Positions 17,753 to 26,783 of a stretch of 64,000 nucleotides of DNA are shown here, piece by piece. The notes beneath the pieces are model-generated. The model ran no database searches and was not told the origin of the DNA. It saw only the letters and a list, made by a program, of their open reading frames with translations. This DNA comes from Sphingobacterium paucimobilis HER1398 (lineage in GTDB: Bacteria > Bacteroidota > Bacteroidia > Sphingobacteriales > Sphingobacteriaceae): positions 372,001 through 436,000 of the forward strand of contig NZ_ATDL01000015.1 of the NCBI RefSeq assembly GCF_000416985.1, given 5' to 3'. The translations under genes and the position numbers were made by a program. Within the stretch, counting starts at the first letter, position 1. Every line of letters begins with the position of its first letter.

Positions 17753-18457
17753 TTAAAAAGTCACTCTTTGATTATTTTCGTCATATAGGGGGCCATTTTT
17801 AGCTTCATAGTCGACCAGCGCCGTTCGGAGTCGCAATCTTAGATTGAGGCGTTCTGCTGTTGACAGAGCGGCAAAATCAAACTCTGCTCCATAAACAGAA
17901 AGCATAAATTGAAATTTCGCTACAGAAAAAGCTCCTACATAGTTTTCCAATGCCGACCAATATCCTGGTTTAGACAGATAATCATTGAAATGTATAGTAT
18001 AGGTCTCTATGCTATACGTTTTTCCTATTTCCTGCCCCAATGCTCCTCTCTCAAAATAAGAGTTTGGCTTAACCGATAATTTAATAGTTTTGGTAGTCGA
18101 TTTCAGGCTTTCATTTCTCAATAGCACTACCGGGTAGCGTGCGGTGTCGCTCCCTGCTTTGAAAACAAACTCAGGCAAGACAAAATCTTTTCCGAGAAGA
18201 GCAGTCGTCCCCTCTACTGCCTTCATCTCAACGATTCTATCTTCTGCACTCCGTTTTCCTTGAACCCTGATTGTCACCCAAATCGTATCTTTAGTGACCG
18301 CAGGCAAATAATAAGCAAATGAAAAACTCGTACTATCGGCTTCATATTGGCCTTTATAAATACTCATTGCATCATTGCTCTGGAAAAACATGATCTCATC
18401 TTGCTTGCATCCCAACAGTGAGATCAGACAGACAAATAGTATACAATATCTTCTCAT
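17753..18457 (-). CDS. DUF4843 domain surface lipoprotein, locus 2
   Basis: A 234-aa lipoprotein with lipobox LLGC (Cys17). The all-beta N-terminal half includes SFSFAYYLPAVTKDTIWVTIRVQGK and GKDFVLPEFVF, typical of DUF4843. The C-terminal half includes YWSALENYVGAFSVAKFQFM. It sits 4 nt after SusD and 9 nt before the PKD-like gene. SusC - SusD - DUF4843 - PKD-like is a recurrent order in this phylum. A metallopeptidase gene often found between SusD and DUF4843 is absent here. Confidence 0.88.
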   Translation of the reverse strand: MRRYCILFVCLISLLGCKQDEIMFFQSNDAMSIYKGQYEADSTSFSFAYYLPAVTKDTIWVTIRVQGKRSAEDRIVEMKAVEGTTALLGKDFVLPEFVFKAGSDTARYPVVLLRNESLKSTTKTIKLSVKPNSYFERGALGQEIGKTYSIETYTIHFNDYLSKPGYWSALENYVGAFSVAKFQFMLSVYGAEFDFAALSTAERLNLRLRLRTALVDYEAKNGPLYDENNQRVTF

Positions 18458-18461
18458 TTTC

Positions 18462-19892
18462 TTAATAATTAGGGTTAAATTCTAATTCATCCTGTGGCAC
18501 CGGTAGCACATAAAATTTGGGGTCAAACACGAGGTTGGCAGGAGTAAAAGGAACCGTGTTCCGGTTTAAACGCTTATAGTAAAAGAACAGTTGTCCTTCA
18601 GCATACATCTCTTTTTGATATTCCTTTGTTATCTCATTCTGAATAAAATTCCGGTCTAAATTATTAGCATTCGAAGGTAATGCTAATACTGTCCTTGCCA
18701 ACCTCACTGTATTCAATACATCCAGAGCCTCCTGTGCTGTAGGAGCAGTTTCTGCAATAATATACCTCATCTCACTCATGCGTACCACAGGCACGGTTTG
18801 ATCTAGACGCAGACTGTCTATAGTTGTTGTGGATGTTTGCCAGAATTTGGACGGAAATTTAAACCCTTGATTATCTTCAAACAGATTTCGATAACGAATA
18901 TCATCTTGTCCTACAGTATTATATTCATATATATTACGTAAATCGGCATCTGGCCTTGTCAACCGATAATCGATACTTGCCCGGAAAGTAAAATACTGAT
19001 CTTCGGCCCAGGTTTTTAACTCTCGATTCCGTATAGCAAATATCAGCTCCTGTCTAAACAATCGGTCTTTGGTACCTGCAGCAGCAGCTACGCTGCTCTT
19101 GCTTACAAAAGGAAACTTTCCGGAGTCTACGACTTCCTTAGCAGCTTTGTAGGCATCGGATGTATTCCCTGCATAAAGATAAATTCTTGCCTGTATACCT
19201 TTTACAGCGTAATAATTCATCTTATACCTTCGATCCAATGTATTGTTTATTATAGGGTCTGATTTGATCAATAAACTTTCGGCCTTATTAAGATCTTCTA
19301 AGGCAAAGGTCAATACCTGTTCTACTGTCGAGGGCTTGACAGAATAATGATCAACGGCAGTTTTATAGGGAATAGCAGTTGTATTTGCTCCCTGAGAATA
19401 AGAAGGTGCAAACATACGCAATAATTCAAAGTGTAAAAATGCCCTAAGCGCAAAAGCCTCACCTAAAACCTGCTGATAAACCTCTTCTGTCAGTATCCTT
19501 TTATTTAAGTCTGCAAACTTGATGATGTTATTTGCAGCCGCAATACCATTATATCCTGCACTCCAGATCTGCTTGGTATAAGCCAAAACCTGTTCTGAGC
19601 TATAATCATAATTGCGTGTAGGGACAAAAAGAGGTGTCGTACCCGTCCCCGATGTATTGTAATTCTGTGCTAATGCTGAAACAAACCCCATGGAAAGATT
19701 ATCTCCATAAAGTGCTCTGCTAGCAATTGTGGAATATACTCCGGTCAATGCCTGCCTAAATCCGGTCTCAGAAGAAAACATTTCTTCTTCAGGGATACTG
19801 GACTTTGGAGCTACGTCCAAGTACTTATTACAACCTGACAATGCCAATACCGAAATGGCAACGTATACTATTGATGTAAATTTATATTTCAT
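18462..19892 (-). CDS. RagB/SusD family substrate-binding lipoprotein, locus 2
   Basis: A 476-aa lipoprotein with lipobox LSGC (Cys21). The N-terminal SusD-like part (NKYLDVAPKSSIPEEEMFSS) and the C-terminal RagB part (ITKEYQKEMYAEGQLFFYYKRLNR) are complete, and the family ending (YVLPVPQDELEFNPNY) is present. It follows SusC by 17 nt and should cap its partner transporter at the outer face of the outer membrane. The substrate is unknown. Confidence 0.95.
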   Translation of the reverse strand: MKYKFTSIVYVAISVLALSGCNKYLDVAPKSSIPEEEMFSSETGFRQALTGVYSTIASRALYGDNLSMGFVSALAQNYNTSGTGTTPLFVPTRNYDYSSEQVLAYTKQIWSAGYNGIAAANNIIKFADLNKRILTEEVYQQVLGEAFALRAFLHFELLRMFAPSYSQGANTTAIPYKTAVDHYSVKPSTVEQVLTFALEDLNKAESLLIKSDPIINNTLDRRYKMNYYAVKGIQARIYLYAGNTSDAYKAAKEVVDSGKFPFVSKSSVAAAAGTKDRLFRQELIFAIRNRELKTWAEDQYFTFRASIDYRLTRPDADLRNIYEYNTVGQDDIRYRNLFEDNQGFKFPSKFWQTSTTTIDSLRLDQTVPVVRMSEMRYIIAETAPTAQEALDVLNTVRLARTVLALPSNANNLDRNFIQNEITKEYQKEMYAEGQLFFYYKRLNRNTVPFTPANLVFDPKFYVLPVPQDELEFNPNY

Positions 19893-19909
19893 TACTCTTC
19901 CTCCTTTTG

Positions 19910-22900
19910 TTAAATACCCACTCGGACCGACAGCGCGAAAGTCCGTGCAAATGGATTACTTGTTCCTCTTTCGATCTCAATAGAACTAAATCTTATCAGG
20001 TCATTGGTCAATGCCGTAAGCTGGAAACTCCGAAGACCAATTCGCTTTACCCAATCCTGTCGGTAAAAATTATATCCCAATGAGAGTGTGCTTAATGTCA
20101 AAGTGTTATTATTTTGGACAAACCGTGAAGTAAGCCGAGTAGGTTCAGTATCAAGTCCTATCCTTGTGAATTGACTGATATTTCCCGGGCCAGTCCATCC
20201 TAAGTCGTATGCCCTTCTATCCACGTTGACATTAGGTTTTACAGATTCAACATTATCTATGAGTGTCTGATTGTATAACTGTCCGCCAAATTGATAGTTG
20301 AACAAAATTCCTAGTTCAAATCCTTTGTGATTAAGATTTGTTCCGAAGTTGCCGTTCCATTTTGGGATGCTCACTCCGTAGGCAACTTTGTCTGCCGCAT
20401 TCCATTCATAAGTTTTCTGACCATCTTTTGTAAGGAATATCTCGGATCCAGTCGCAGGATCCACTCCAAGCGAACGTACTACATATATGGCATCCATCGA
20501 ATTTCCTTCTTGCAAAAGGATATTAGGGACAGTCTGTGCCTGGTTGTTTTCATTCAGACGATCATTGGAAGCTTTGAGGGCATTAGACAATTCTTTGAGT
20601 ACATTCTTATTCGTAAATCCATTAACATATAGCGTCCATATAGTACCTGTCCCTTTATTTTCTAATGCTTTGTAGCGTACAGAGTATTCAAATCCCTTAT
20701 TTTCTACCTTTCCTAAATTTTCTGAATATCCCGTAAAACCTGTGGACGGGGCCAATGTGATCTGAGTGATTGCATCGTCCGTGATATCTCTATATGCATC
20801 CAAACGTATATCTAATCTTTCATTGAATAGGATCGCATCTATCCCAAAATTCAGCTTATAGACATTTTGCCAACTAAGCAATGGATTTCCTAGGTTCCCT
20901 ATATTCGCTCCCAATTCATTGTAGTAGCCACTGCTTACGCCAAAATTATATCTCGTTTGAGCCGAATAGGCCGGTATGTTTAAGGATCCTGTAGTTCCAT
21001 AGCTCCCACGTAGCTTTAGCCGGTTCACAAGACCATTTTGTTTGAAAAAACGCTCGTTATGAATATTCCATCCCAAACCCGTAGACCAAAATGTACCGAA
21101 ACGCTTGTCTGTTCCATATTGAGATGATCCATCACGCTTAATAGAAAGATCGACTAAAAATCGACTATCGTAACTGTAATTACCACTGTATAACAAGCCT
21201 ATACGTCTCACGGTACTTTCATCCCCTGTAGGTCTTCCATTTTCCTGGTATTGATTTGCAAACAGAAGATTATCCAGCCTATCGTAAGGGAATCCCTCGG
21301 CCAAAATCTGCGTATAGCTATTGGTACTGCTAGATAGATTGAGTGACCCCGTAGAAAACCATTGATGCTTTCCACGCTTAAAATTATAATTTAAGTTAGT
21401 TACACTCTCATATGATGATGATTCATCATTTCTGTCTGTGTAGGAACCTTTTCTATTAATATCTGTAGTTTCTTCAAACCGGCTATCATCCGCTGAGTAA
21501 AACTGGTCTGTACCTCCACGCTGCCTCGATAAGCCCAGATTCGATTCTATATATAATGAAGGAGTAATATTATAACGGATTTGAAAATTATTGGTAAACC
21601 CAATATATTTCGTTTGATTTACAGAATTCAAAATCGCATTATACATTGGATTGGTCGTCTTATAAGGCACCCCCACTATTGAATAGTTTTCTAAATAACG
21701 TTGTACATTACCATCTGCTCCATACGGTGCCCAGTAGGGATTCATCTTTAAATAAGCGCTAAAATTACCGTAAGGAGACTCATTTGCTAAGTTCTGGTAA
21801 ACTCGTATAGAGTTTTTGAATTGCAGCTTACTCACCAAGTAGGTTAAATCAAACTGACCTGAATAGTTTTTACGATCCTGGCCTTTCATCACACCTTGCT
21901 GTAAATCGGCTGAGGCCAACATCCCGTATCGGATATGCTGATCGCCCCCCTGCAGATTTACAGAAGTTCGGTTGTTATAGCCAACTTGGGTAGGGATTTT
22001 TTTCCAATCAGTATCAATGCCGCGCTGAACATTCTTCCAGCGTTCATTGTACAAATTATCTAATCTATATTTATTTTGATCAAAGTCAGATGAATATACA
22101 CCAACACGTTGCTCAAAGTCTAGCTTTTCTACTGCATTTAAATAATTGTATACTGACAAATCTGGAGCGGATATTCGAAAATCATTGTTCAATGTCACCT
22201 GGATTTTCCCTGGCTTTGGCGCAATCGTATTGACCACCATTACCCCATTGGCACCACGCGAACCATAGATGGCTGTCGCAGAAGCATCTTTCAATATCGT
22301 AATGCTCGCAATCATATTCATATCCAGATCTACGATCCTTTGTAGATTAACCTCGAAGCCATCCAGTATAAAAAGTGGTTGATTTGGATTGGAGGACAAT
22401 TCTCCGGCGAGGTTGGGCAGTGAATTCTGCCCTCTTAACTGTATATCAGGAAGTTGGTTTATATTCCCTCCCATAACATTATTTGGCATAATACGGAAAG
22501 ACGGTTCTATCGCCGAGATTCCTGCAAAAATATTATTAGTCGATATTTTCTTGAGCTCCTCTCCAGATATAGTTCTTGCTGCACCAGTAAAATTCTCAGC
22601 TTTCCGTTCAAAGATCCCTGTCACCACAACCTCATCGATATCTTCAGATTTTCCAGTCAGATGAATAATGTAGTTCACGGCCGAAGATATCGGAAGTATT
22701 CTCTTTTGAAAGCCAAGGGAAATCAGTTCAAGCTGCCGGGCATATTCGGGGACTTGTATAGCAAACTTACCTTCTTCATCGGTACGTACACGAATACCCT
22801 TTACCGGAAAAGAAACAGTCACTCCAGGCATTGGCTTTCCGGTCTCTCCATGCAAAACTACTCCTGTAATTTTCCTTAGCTGGGCTTTTTGCTCATCCAT

Positions 22901-23212
22901 AAGGATGATGCTATTATTTTTATAGACATAGACGACTCCTGTCTGGAGATTAAAGTATTTGTTCAATACCTGATCAAGGTCGTCATTTTTGAAATTTGCA
23001 TCGATTTTTCGTGAAAAATCAAATTTAGAGGTCAGGGATACGAAATCGAATCCCGTCTGCTTACGAAGTTCTGTAAGGAGCTCATCCAAAGATATATTCT
23101 TTCGCTGGATAGTCACCTTAGACTCTTGTCCAAAGACAACGGTCGTAAGCATCAAGCTACACATTAACAATACGCAGCACTTGAAAATACTGTTCTGAAA
23201 AAACTGCTTCAT
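19910..23212 (-). CDS. SusC/RagA family TonB-dependent transporter with STN domain, locus 2
   Basis: An 1100-aa outer-membrane transporter. A signal peptide (residues 1-28) precedes an STN domain (about 30-105, ISLDELLTELRKQTGFDF), a CarboxypepD_reg-like domain (about 115-190, ITGVVLHGETGKPMPGVTV), and a plug (about 200-330, with VVVTG and ILKDASATAIYGSRGANG). The C-terminal barrel is intact. The STN domain should contact the FecR encoded just upstream. It is the shortest of the five SusC proteins and its plug start (GIFERKAENFTGAARTIS) is unlike the others. Confidence 0.96.
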   Translation of the reverse strand: MKQFFQNSIFKCCVLLMCSLMLTTVVFGQESKVTIQRKNISLDELLTELRKQTGFDFVSLTSKFDFSRKIDANFKNDDLDQVLNKYFNLQTGVVYVYKNNSIILMDEQKAQLRKITGVVLHGETGKPMPGVTVSFPVKGIRVRTDEEGKFAIQVPEYARQLELISLGFQKRILPISSAVNYIIHLTGKSEDIDEVVVTGIFERKAENFTGAARTISGEELKKISTNNIFAGISAIEPSFRIMPNNVMGGNINQLPDIQLRGQNSLPNLAGELSSNPNQPLFILDGFEVNLQRIVDLDMNMIASITILKDASATAIYGSRGANGVMVVNTIAPKPGKIQVTLNNDFRISAPDLSVYNYLNAVEKLDFEQRVGVYSSDFDQNKYRLDNLYNERWKNVQRGIDTDWKKIPTQVGYNNRTSVNLQGGDQHIRYGMLASADLQQGVMKGQDRKNYSGQFDLTYLVSKLQFKNSIRVYQNLANESPYGNFSAYLKMNPYWAPYGADGNVQRYLENYSIVGVPYKTTNPMYNAILNSVNQTKYIGFTNNFQIRYNITPSLYIESNLGLSRQRGGTDQFYSADDSRFEETTDINRKGSYTDRNDESSSYESVTNLNYNFKRGKHQWFSTGSLNLSSSTNSYTQILAEGFPYDRLDNLLFANQYQENGRPTGDESTVRRIGLLYSGNYSYDSRFLVDLSIKRDGSSQYGTDKRFGTFWSTGLGWNIHNERFFKQNGLVNRLKLRGSYGTTGSLNIPAYSAQTRYNFGVSSGYYNELGANIGNLGNPLLSWQNVYKLNFGIDAILFNERLDIRLDAYRDITDDAITQITLAPSTGFTGYSENLGKVENKGFEYSVRYKALENKGTGTIWTLYVNGFTNKNVLKELSNALKASNDRLNENNQAQTVPNILLQEGNSMDAIYVVRSLGVDPATGSEIFLTKDGQKTYEWNAADKVAYGVSIPKWNGNFGTNLNHKGFELGILFNYQFGGQLYNQTLIDNVESVKPNVNVDRRAYDLGWTGPGNISQFTRIGLDTEPTRLTSRFVQNNNTLTLSTLSLGYNFYRQDWVKRIGLRSFQLTALTNDLIRFSSIEIERGTSNPFARTFALSVRVGI

Positions 23213-23300
23213 AAATATTTAAGAAAAGACTGGTTAGTGTCCTTATATTGTGGTTTAAAAATTTCTTAGTTTTGTTGACATTTGCATATTAGCTCTGGTA

Positions 23301-24530
23301 TTAATCGCTCAAAACAACCTCCTTTCCTTGGTATTCGTATTTAATATCATAGGTCTGTGCTAGCATTTCCAACACTTGTGCTAAACTCTTTTCCCTAGAG
23401 ATCTGAGCCAGTAACCTTTTAGATTCAGTTGTTTTCCTATATTGAATTTTCACACCATACCAGCGTTCCAATTCTCTAGCTACTTCTTCTAAGGGTGTAT
23501 TTTTGAAATAGAACAAATTGTTTCTCCAGGCAGATGCGCCTTCCATATCAGCATTCGTTATAGCATACGTCTGCCCCACAGCAATCTGTTTTAATGGTTG
23601 CAGCGGTATCGGGATTCTGTCTAGACCGGACAACTGTATTGCTCCTTCGAATAGTGTAGTAACACTTTGTTTATCCTTTGGAAAAGCTCTGATATTAAAC
23701 TGTGTGCCCAATACCTGAACCATATGTGCTTTTTTCTCCCGATTTCCTCGCACATGTACATTGAATTTTCTATTCTGCAACTTGGCGACATCAAAATATG
23801 CCTCTCCCGTCAAATAAAGATCCATCTGCTGATTCTGCACATTGATTGGATACTTAAGCTCCGTTCCTGAGTTAAGTGAAACCTTTGTACCATCAATCAA
23901 TGTCACTGAAAAACGCTTACCGTACGGAACCCTGACAGTATGATATATTGCATTTTGAGGACTTATCTGGGCTAAACTGTCCTTAATCGAATATGCTATC
24001 TGATTGTCGGAATGCAGGACATTGATGTATTTTTCGGCATTTATATAGTCTGAAACATCTCCTTCTGGCAGATAGACCCTCCTATCTTCAGAAAGTACCA
24101 ATTGTATCTCTTTGGCAAATTCATCTGAATCTATGATTTTAGGTTCTGTTTTAAAGATTTCTTTCACCTCTTGTACGATGTGCAATTCAGTAACAGCAGG
24201 CGGTAAGACATCTCTAAAGAAATATAAAGGGAGCATTAAAAATAAAATGACAGCTGCTACGTATTTCAAGATAGGTAAGATACTCCTGTACACGCTGTTA
24301 GTTTTTGTCGGAGACACTACCGTTATCTGCTGCTCAATCTTTGTCCAGACAGTATTAGCCGGCTCCTGTATGATCTGCTCTCGTCGAAAAGCAGCAATTA
24401 TCTTGAGCCCAATTTCTTCATCCTCCGAATACTTCAATACATGTAATAGTACCTTCCGCTCTTCGGCGGTTGCAGTCTGATTCAGACAACGCTGTATCAA
24501 TAACTCTATATAGCTATGATTATAGTTCAT
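23301..24530 (-). CDS. FecR family anti-sigma factor, locus 2
   Basis: A 409-aa membrane regulator. It has a cytoplasmic N-terminus (about residues 1-80), one membrane helix (about 85-107, ILPILKYVAAVILFLMLPLYFF), a FecR domain around 200-290 (LTGEAYFDVAKLQNRKF, VLGTQFNIRAF) and a C-terminal DUF4974-like part (about 330-405, NTPLEEVARELERWYGVKIQY). It lies between its sigma factor and SusC, 88 nt before SusC. It should hold or assist the sigma factor depending on the state of the transporter. Confidence 0.95.
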   Translation of the reverse strand: MNYNHSYIELLIQRCLNQTATAEERKVLLHVLKYSEDEEIGLKIIAAFRREQIIQEPANTVWTKIEQQITVVSPTKTNSVYRSILPILKYVAAVILFLMLPLYFFRDVLPPAVTELHIVQEVKEIFKTEPKIIDSDEFAKEIQLVLSEDRRVYLPEGDVSDYINAEKYINVLHSDNQIAYSIKDSLAQISPQNAIYHTVRVPYGKRFSVTLIDGTKVSLNSGTELKYPINVQNQQMDLYLTGEAYFDVAKLQNRKFNVHVRGNREKKAHMVQVLGTQFNIRAFPKDKQSVTTLFEGAIQLSGLDRIPIPLQPLKQIAVGQTYAITNADMEGASAWRNNLFYFKNTPLEEVARELERWYGVKIQYRKTTESKRLLAQISREKSLAQVLEMLAQTYDIKYEYQGKEVVLSD

Positions 24531-24624
24531 ACGGATTATAAAACACAGGAGTAGATCACAGTGAAGAATCTAATCCCTTCTATTAATATGACTTCGCTTT
24601 CTTTGCCTTTGGGGGGGACAAAGA

Positions 24625-25224
24625 TTATTTTTTTTGCAAATAGAACAAAATGAGAACCAATGGTAAATTTTTGAGTACTTCCATCATGGTCGACCTCACC
24701 TTTTTCACCGATTCGTCCAAGTTCCACTTGACCGTCTCGGTAGAGACTTCGAGTATTTTGGCGACTTCCTTGCGCGATAGCCCTTCAATCTTAATCAGCT
24801 GATAAGTGAGTCGCTGCTTAGGGGACAGACTTTGTATGGCTTGCTGAAAGGTTTCTTCTAATTCTTTGTATTCAACATCACTATAAGATACCGGTTCTAC
24901 AAAGATATCGTGCAAGATAAGATCTAAGGATTCGGAAGATGGTGCTGTCTTCTTTATTTTTGTGAGGAAGACGTTTTTGGCTACCCGATAAATCCAGGCA
25001 TCGAAATTATCAACGTCACCCAATTTACTACGATAGTTCCACAGACGTATAAAGGTCTCTTGAAGAACTTCCTCTGCTATAAACTCATCATCACTAAGAT
25101 TAAAAACGGTAGAGTATATGGATGTCTTATATGATTCGAAAATGATACGATAGGCTTGCTCATCTCCATTAGAAACGCGGAGTAGTATTTCTGCAATCTC
25201 GTTTTTGGGAATATGCCTGTCCAT
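24625..25224 (-). CDS. ECF RNA polymerase sigma factor (FecI-like), locus 2
   Basis: A 199-aa ECF sigma factor. Region 2 is about residues 15-85 (EQAYRIIFESYKTSIYST, LQETFIRLWNYRSK). Region 4 is about 128-180, with LSPKQRLTYQLIKIEGLSRK and the helix-turn-helix EVAKILEVSTETVKWNLDES. The hydrophobic tail PLVLILFYLQKK is of the usual Bacteroidetes type. It opens locus 2 and has a near-consensus housekeeping promoter at 25261-25291, so basal expression is likely independent of its own activity. Confidence 0.95.
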   Translation of the reverse strand: MDRHIPKNEIAEILLRVSNGDEQAYRIIFESYKTSIYSTVFNLSDDEFIAEEVLQETFIRLWNYRSKLGDVDNFDAWIYRVAKNVFLTKIKKTAPSSESLDLILHDIFVEPVSYSDVEYKELEETFQQAIQSLSPKQRLTYQLIKIEGLSRKEVAKILEVSTETVKWNLDESVKKVRSTMMEVLKNLPLVLILFYLQKK

Positions 25225-25260
25225 TTTACTTCAGATCTTGAGCTTAGGTGTTAATGATAG

Positions 25261-25291
25261 CAAAACTATTGCTATTTGCCATAGTTGCAAA
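25261..25291 (-). promoter_or_regulatory. Bacteroidetes-type housekeeping promoter of locus 2 sigma gene
   Basis: On the minus strand, TTTG (25291-25288) and TAGTTTTG (25268-25261) are separated by exactly 19 bp. This matches the -33 TTTG and -7 TAnnTTTG consensus. The sigma start codon lies about 37 nt after the -7 element. Confidence 0.7.
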
Positions 25292-25377
25292 TATATAAAT
25301 AGATTTTATAAGAATAATACAAAAAGCCGTTTGGTAACCCAAACGATTGAAAAGGACAAAATGTAAGGAAATATCTT

Positions 25378-25437
25378 TTACTTATTAAAAATTTTAGTCA
25401 ATTTATTATCCAACTCCTCATCTTTGAGGTATTTAGA
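25378..25437 (-). pseudogene. vestigial 3' end of a DUF4369/TlpA thioredoxin gene
   Basis: Read on the minus strand, this segment encodes KYLKDEELDNKLTKIFNK followed by TAA. The TlpA at 51847-52980 ends KYLRGEELDHKLSEIFNK, so 13 of 18 residues agree, with the stop in the same place. No coding sequence precedes it: the match breaks off at about 25437, where the + strand repeat copy C begins. It is the stump of a lost thioredoxin gene. Confidence 0.75.
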
Positions 25438-25440
25438 TTA

Positions 25441-25626
25441 AAAAGCTTAGATGATCTCTTCCCTAACGGTATCCCTGCGGACGAGCAGATTATTATCCGT
25501 TATAAAAAAGTGCCCAAGAAAAAAGCTGATGGCACCGACTCCAAGCTATTCGAAACGGTAGTCGTTGACATCATCCTCGCCGAAGAGGAAACCAAAGCCG
25601 CCAGTAACAAACGGAAGAAGGAGTAA
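25441..25626 (+). repeat. dispersed repeat, copy C (longest, coding-like)
   Basis: A clean 61-codon frame begins KSLDDLFPNGIPADEQ, continues IIIRYKKVPKKKADGTDSKL and FETVVVDIILAEEET, and ends KAASNKRKKE before TAA (25624-25626). It has no start codon and begins at the breakpoint with the TlpA stump. It looks like the C-terminus of a larger protein that I do not recognise, with predicted beta strands and a basic tail. Other copies are at 8966, 9087, 26485, 41301 and 63672. Confidence 0.75.
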
Positions 25627-25629
25627 AAC

Positions 25630-25660
25630 TTGTGTTGTTTAAACTATTTCACTAATTTTG
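25630..25660 (+). promoter_or_regulatory. promoter of antitoxin/GNAT module
   Basis: TTGTG (25630-25634) and TAATTTTG (25653-25660, matching TAnnTTTG) are 18 bp apart, the same arrangement as at ohrR. The antitoxin ATG follows 28 bp later at 25689. Confidence 0.6.
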
Positions 25661-25688
25661 CGTCTAATACTGTTAATAACAATCAATT

Positions 25689-25844
25689 ATGGCAATTGCG
25701 ATAAAAAACATTCCTTTACTAAAAGAAGACGTTGCTGTCGCTTTTGACAGCAAAGCAGAGGCTGCTATTGCAAAAAGATCGACCGTCAAGTTCACCAAGC
25801 AGTTAGCCGTTTCAGCAAAAATTCTAGAAAAGGCTAAAATTTAG
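25689..25844 (+). CDS. small antitoxin-like protein paired with GNAT toxin (51 aa)
   Basis: A 51-residue basic protein from ATG to TAG. It begins MAIAIKNIPLLKEDVAVAF and ends QLAVSAKILEKAKI. Short proteins of this kind, with an N-terminal KNIP-like strand and a C-terminal helix, are found directly before GNAT-type toxin genes in Bacteroidetes. The GNAT gene follows 12 nt later in the same reading frame. The pairing and its own promoter support an antitoxin/repressor role, which is inferred by analogy with TacA-TacT type systems. Confidence 0.65.
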   Translation: MAIAIKNIPLLKEDVAVAFDSKAEAAIAKRSTVKFTKQLAVSAKILEKAKI

Positions 25845-25856
25845 TTTTCTACTATC

Positions 25857-26465
25857 TTGGCATTTCTCTATGAAAAGTGCACTCTACAGAGCTATAACGA
25901 ATCAATTCTAAAAGATTGCGTTGCATTTGATTGTGGAAATTCCGATCTAAATGAGTTCTTTTCCAAAGATGTACTTAACTACACAGCACAGCTACTAGGA
26001 AAAAGCTATTGTTTTACATATGATGAGGATCCTTCTCAGATTGTAGCTGCGTTTACAATTTCAAATGATAGCATAAAAACCTATACATTACCAAATGCGC
26101 GAAAAAAGAAAGTGATAGCCGAGATCCCTAGACCTAAGCAAATGAAAAGCTATCCCGCGGTGCTTATTGGTAGACTAGGCGTCAATAAAAACTTTAGAAA
26201 CTTAGAGACCGAAGACAAATCCATAGGCGATCAACTCATGGATTTTATAAAATCATGGTTTATCGACAAGGCCAATAAAACAGGTTGTAGATTCATTGTT
26301 GTCGATGCCTACAATACGGTAGCTCCTCTAAAGTATTATAGAAGAAATGGCTTCGCTGAATTATTCAGTTCGGAAGACCAAGAAAAAGAATATACCGGAA
26401 TACCGGAAGACACCCTACTTAATACTAGGTTACTTTATTACGATCTTATTCTGTTAACTGATTAA
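25857..26465 (+). CDS. GNAT family acetyltransferase, probable TacT-like toxin
   Basis: A 202-aa acetyltransferase. The N-terminal FDCGNSDLNEFFSKDVLNY is the hallmark of the TacT/AtaT-like toxin group (F-x-C-G-x-x-L-N-x-F). The core has VLIGRLGVNKNFRN, SIGDQLMDFIKSW, CRFIVVDAYN and PLKYYRRNGF (acetyl-CoA binding and last strands). Known members acetylate aminoacyl-tRNA and block translation. There is no ATG: the only usable start between the in-frame antitoxin stop (25842) and the conserved part is TTG at 25857. A weak start would keep toxin below antitoxin. The module lies between repeat copies C and D. Confidence 0.8.
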   Translation: MAFLYEKCTLQSYNESILKDCVAFDCGNSDLNEFFSKDVLNYTAQLLGKSYCFTYDEDPSQIVAAFTISNDSIKTYTLPNARKKKVIAEIPRPKQMKSYPAVLIGRLGVNKNFRNLETEDKSIGDQLMDFIKSWFIDKANKTGCRFIVVDAYNTVAPLKYYRRNGFAELFSSEDQEKEYTGIPEDTLLNTRLLYYDLILLTD

Positions 26466-26484
26466 TAACCAGGCTAAGTGCTCT

Positions 26485-26617
26485 TTATTACGAAAGAAGT
26501 GAAATAAGAAAAAAGTAGATGGCACCGACTCCAAGCTTTTCGAAACGGTAGTTGTCGACATCATCCTAGCCGAAGAGGAAACCAAAGCCGCTAGCAATAA
26601 ACGGAAAAAGGGGGTAA
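26485..26617 (+). repeat. dispersed repeat, copy D
   Basis: This is about 130 bp, nearly identical to the second two-thirds of copy C from GATGGCACCGACTCCAAG onward (DGTDSKLFETVVVDIILAEEET, then KAASNKRKKG). The upstream part is degenerate. The run before the stop has five Gs instead of the four in copy B, which shifts the native TAA (26615-26617) out of frame. It is in the same orientation as copy C, on the other side of the antitoxin/GNAT pair. Nothing is recognisable in 26618-26740. Confidence 0.75.
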
Positions 26618-26745
26618 CAACAACGTAATATACTACGCCTGCTTATGAAAGAATTTTCCACATGTCGTGCGGAAAATTGACGTGGAGTCACTGATATCTA
26701 CATATACAATTGTACTTATATCAGAGCTTTTGAGAAAAATATAGG

Positions 26746-26772
26746 GAGTGAGACTTAAAATAGATCTCACTC
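26746..26772 (-). terminator. Rho-independent terminator of the Lrp-AraC unit
   Basis: GAGTGAGA (26746-26753) pairs with TCTCACTC (26765-26772). On the minus strand it is followed by CCTATATTTTTC. It lies 11 bp after the AraC gene stop. Confidence 0.7.
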
Positions 26773-26783
26773 AATGTCCTTTA

